A DNA stretch of 21,977 nt, taken from the NCBI GenBank assembly GCA_031288215.1, contig JAITRV010000087.1:1-21977 (forward strand), in the 5' to 3' direction. This stretch comes from Spirochaetaceae bacterium (GTDB taxonomy: Bacteria; Spirochaetota; Spirochaetia; Treponematales; Breznakiellaceae). The translations under genes were made by a program, and so were the position numbers. The first letter of the stretch is position 1; each line of letters begins with the position of its first letter. Below the pieces are notes generated by a model that was not told the origin of the DNA, made no database searches, and was given only the letters and a program-made list of their open reading frames with translations. Positions 21,676 through 21,977 of the stretch are shown here, one piece after another.

Positions 21676-21977
21676 ATGACCATAGCGGAAGTTAGTAAGC
21701 AGTTCGGGATGTCCATAGACACGCTACGCTATTATGAGCGGGTAGGCTTGATTCCTCCGGTTAAACGGAGTAAAGGGGGGACCCGGATTTATGCTGAACC
21801 GGATTGCCGGTGGATTGCATATATCAAATGTATGCGGCAGGCCGGGATTTCCGTAGAAACACTGGTCGAATATGTAAGCCTTTTTCAACAGGGGGACAAA
21901 ACAAAGGAGGCCAGGATTGCTATTCTGAAAGAACAGCATGAGATTATTTCCAAACACATAGAGGATCTGCAAAAAAC
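21676..21977 (+). CDS. MerR-family transcriptional regulator, 3' end cut by window edge
   Basis: About 100 residues are visible. The N-terminal winged helix-turn-helix reads MTIAEVSKQFGMSIDTLRYYERVGLIPPVKRS (1-32), the diagnostic MerR opening, followed by the wing (GGTRIYAEPDCRWIAYIKCMRQAGISVETLVEYV) and the start of the dimerisation coiled coil (ARIAILKEQHEIISKHIEDLQK). The sequence around helix 2 resembles the AdhR/YyaN-like group that responds to reactive carbonyls or stress, not the Cys-coordinated metal sensors, but the effector region is beyond the window. TGGAGG precedes the ATG. Confidence 0.92.
   Translation, partial: MTIAEVSKQFGMSIDTLRYYERVGLIPPVKRSKGGTRIYAEPDCRWIAYIKCMRQAGISVETLVEYVSLFQQGDKTKEARIAILKEQHEIISKHIEDLQK

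Noticed and set aside
1..21977. CRISPR array or defence island
   Set aside because: No regularly spaced direct repeats and no cas, restriction or toxin-antitoxin genes were seen.

Overview
The window is a GC-rich bacterial chromosome segment. Several traits fit a spirochaete, most likely a termite-gut-type Treponema: a NifA-like activator beside amtB-glnK, a type III glutamine synthetase, lax spirochaete-style lipoprotein signals, and a degraded tyrosine recombinase beside an IS200 element. This assignment is inference from gene content; no rRNA or species marker is present.

Layout. (1) 1-1775, minus strand: a housekeeping block transcribed rplM - rpsI - recX - acyP, the last running off the left edge. 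(2) 1991-2573, plus strand: two small CxxC proteins, a NifU-C-domain Fe-S scaffold and an HMA metal-binding protein, each followed by a copy of an intergenic inverted-repeat element that begins at the gene's own TAG stop codon. (3) 2683-17966, plus strand: a nitrogen acquisition island. It holds a NifA-type sigma-54 activator, amtB-glnK, a proline iminopeptidase, a complete dipeptide/oligopeptide ABC transporter (two permeases, two ATPases, two tandem duplicated binding lipoproteins), an acetamidase/formamidase and glnN (glutamine synthetase III). (4) 18056-18871, minus strand: a TatD-family hydrolase, convergent with glnN. (5) 18877-21977: tRNA-Leu(UAA), a tyrosine recombinase pseudogene broken by two frameshifts and truncated by an IS200-type insertion, a long imperfect palindrome, an orphan gene and the start of a MerR-family regulator.

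How it fits together. amtB and glnN both have textbook sigma-54 promoters (TGGCACG-N4-YTGCT). Upstream of both lie paired copies of a 14-bp palindrome, roughly HWACA-W4-TGTAG, with centres 29-30 bp apart. A perfect copy sits 12 bp before the start codon of the activator gene. The simplest reading is that the NifA-like protein binds this palindrome, drives ammonium uptake and assimilation, and controls itself. The peptidase-transporter-formamidase operon would supply nitrogen by breaking down peptides and amides. No nif structural genes are in view, so the activator may be a general nitrogen regulator here. The P-II protein has Ile at the position of the classical uridylylated Tyr51, so it cannot be controlled by uridylylation at that site.
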